Below, one piece after another: positions 6,635-6,688 of a DNA stretch of 6,688 bases. Under the pieces are notes generated by a model that did not search any database, had not been told where the DNA came from, and saw only the letters and a program-made list of their open reading frames with translations. The position numbers and the translations under genes are program-made. This DNA comes from Bacteroidales bacterium Bact_07. GTDB lineage: Bacteria > Bacteroidota > Bacteroidia > Bacteroidales > Tenuifilaceae. Within the stretch, counting starts at the first letter, position 1, and the number at the start of each line of letters is the position of its first letter. The stretch is taken from positions 1 through 6,688 of the forward strand of contig LUYY01000162.1 of assembly GCA_001603415.1 (NCBI GenBank), written 5' to 3'.

Positions 6635-6688
6635 ATGTTTCACGTTCTGCTGGTAGGCTACCCTTTAAACTTTTTCCACCTTTTTCTG
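6635..6688 (+). CDS. Possible start of a downstream gene (partial, hypothetical)
   Basis: From the ATG after AGGAGG the frame is open for 18 codons to the end of the window and encodes a hydrophobic peptide beginning MFHVLLVGYP. The hydrophobicity could suggest a membrane segment or signal sequence, but there is no lysine or arginine near the start as a signal peptide would usually have. The only support is the ribosome-binding site and the position after rsh. No family can be recognised from 18 residues, and the call may be false. Confidence 0.25.
   Translation, partial: MFHVLLVGYPLNFFHLFL

Larger units (their letters stand above)
6542..6688. other. Non-coding or unresolved stretch downstream of rsh
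   Basis: This 147-base tail holds no gene I can name. I see no strong hairpin followed by a T-run after the rsh stop, so a rho-independent terminator is not supported here. No TAnnTTTG-type Bacteroidota promoter element is evident on either strand. The region contains a strong ribosome-binding site with ATG on the + strand and a short open frame on the - strand (6560-6664), which cannot both be taken at face value. Confidence 0.5.

Noticed and set aside
6652..6662. GGTAG-G-CTACC inverted repeat followed by T-rich sequence, considered as a terminator
   Set aside because: At most a 4-base-pair stem with a 3-base loop is possible, and the T-rich stretch is interrupted by AAAC and CC. It is too weak to call.
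1..6688. Mobile element, CRISPR array, tRNA or rRNA
   Set aside because: No spaced direct repeats, transposase motifs, cloverleaf or rRNA-like sequence was seen on reading through the window; the gene content is nearly continuous housekeeping or envelope coding sequence.

Overview
The window looks like Bacteroidota chromosome, most likely a Bacteroidales or Marinilabiliales-type member. The main reasons are a secreted protein ending in a type IX secretion (gliding-motility type B) sorting domain and a two-gene M16 peptidase pair written in a form familiar from that phylum. Four full genes and the tail of a fifth all lie on the + strand, almost without gaps, so they read as one operon. No promoter is visible; its 5' end is probably upstream of the window.

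Layout: (1) 1-105 is the AT-rich C-terminal tail of an unrecognised gene, overlapping the next start by ATGA. (2) 102-1352 is the zinc-carrying subunit of an M16B peptidase. (3) 1356-2669 is its partner, which has lost the zinc motif but kept the Arg/Tyr pair missing from the first subunit, so the two probably form one active heterodimer. (4) 2675-4288 (or from 2669) is an exported protein with a signal peptide, about four fibronectin-III-like beta domains and a divergent type IX sorting domain. (5) 4304-6541 is a long RelA/SpoT-family (p)ppGpp synthetase/hydrolase with both catalytic centres apparently intact. (6) 6542-6688 has no firm gene. It holds a strong Shine-Dalgarno/ATG that could begin a gene running off the window, and a competing short open stretch on the opposite strand.

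Working together: the M16 subunits lack signal peptides and should act in the cytoplasm as a proteolytic pair. The type IX cargo goes to the cell surface or outside. Rsh controls the alarmone level in the cytoplasm. The close spacing implies co-expression of peptide turnover, a surface or secreted protein and the stringent response, but no direct biochemical link is shown by the sequence. I see no mobile element, CRISPR array, tRNA or rRNA. Nothing here amounts to a clearly new system. The points most worth checking are the operon logic, the divergent sorting domain and the unexplained 3' end.
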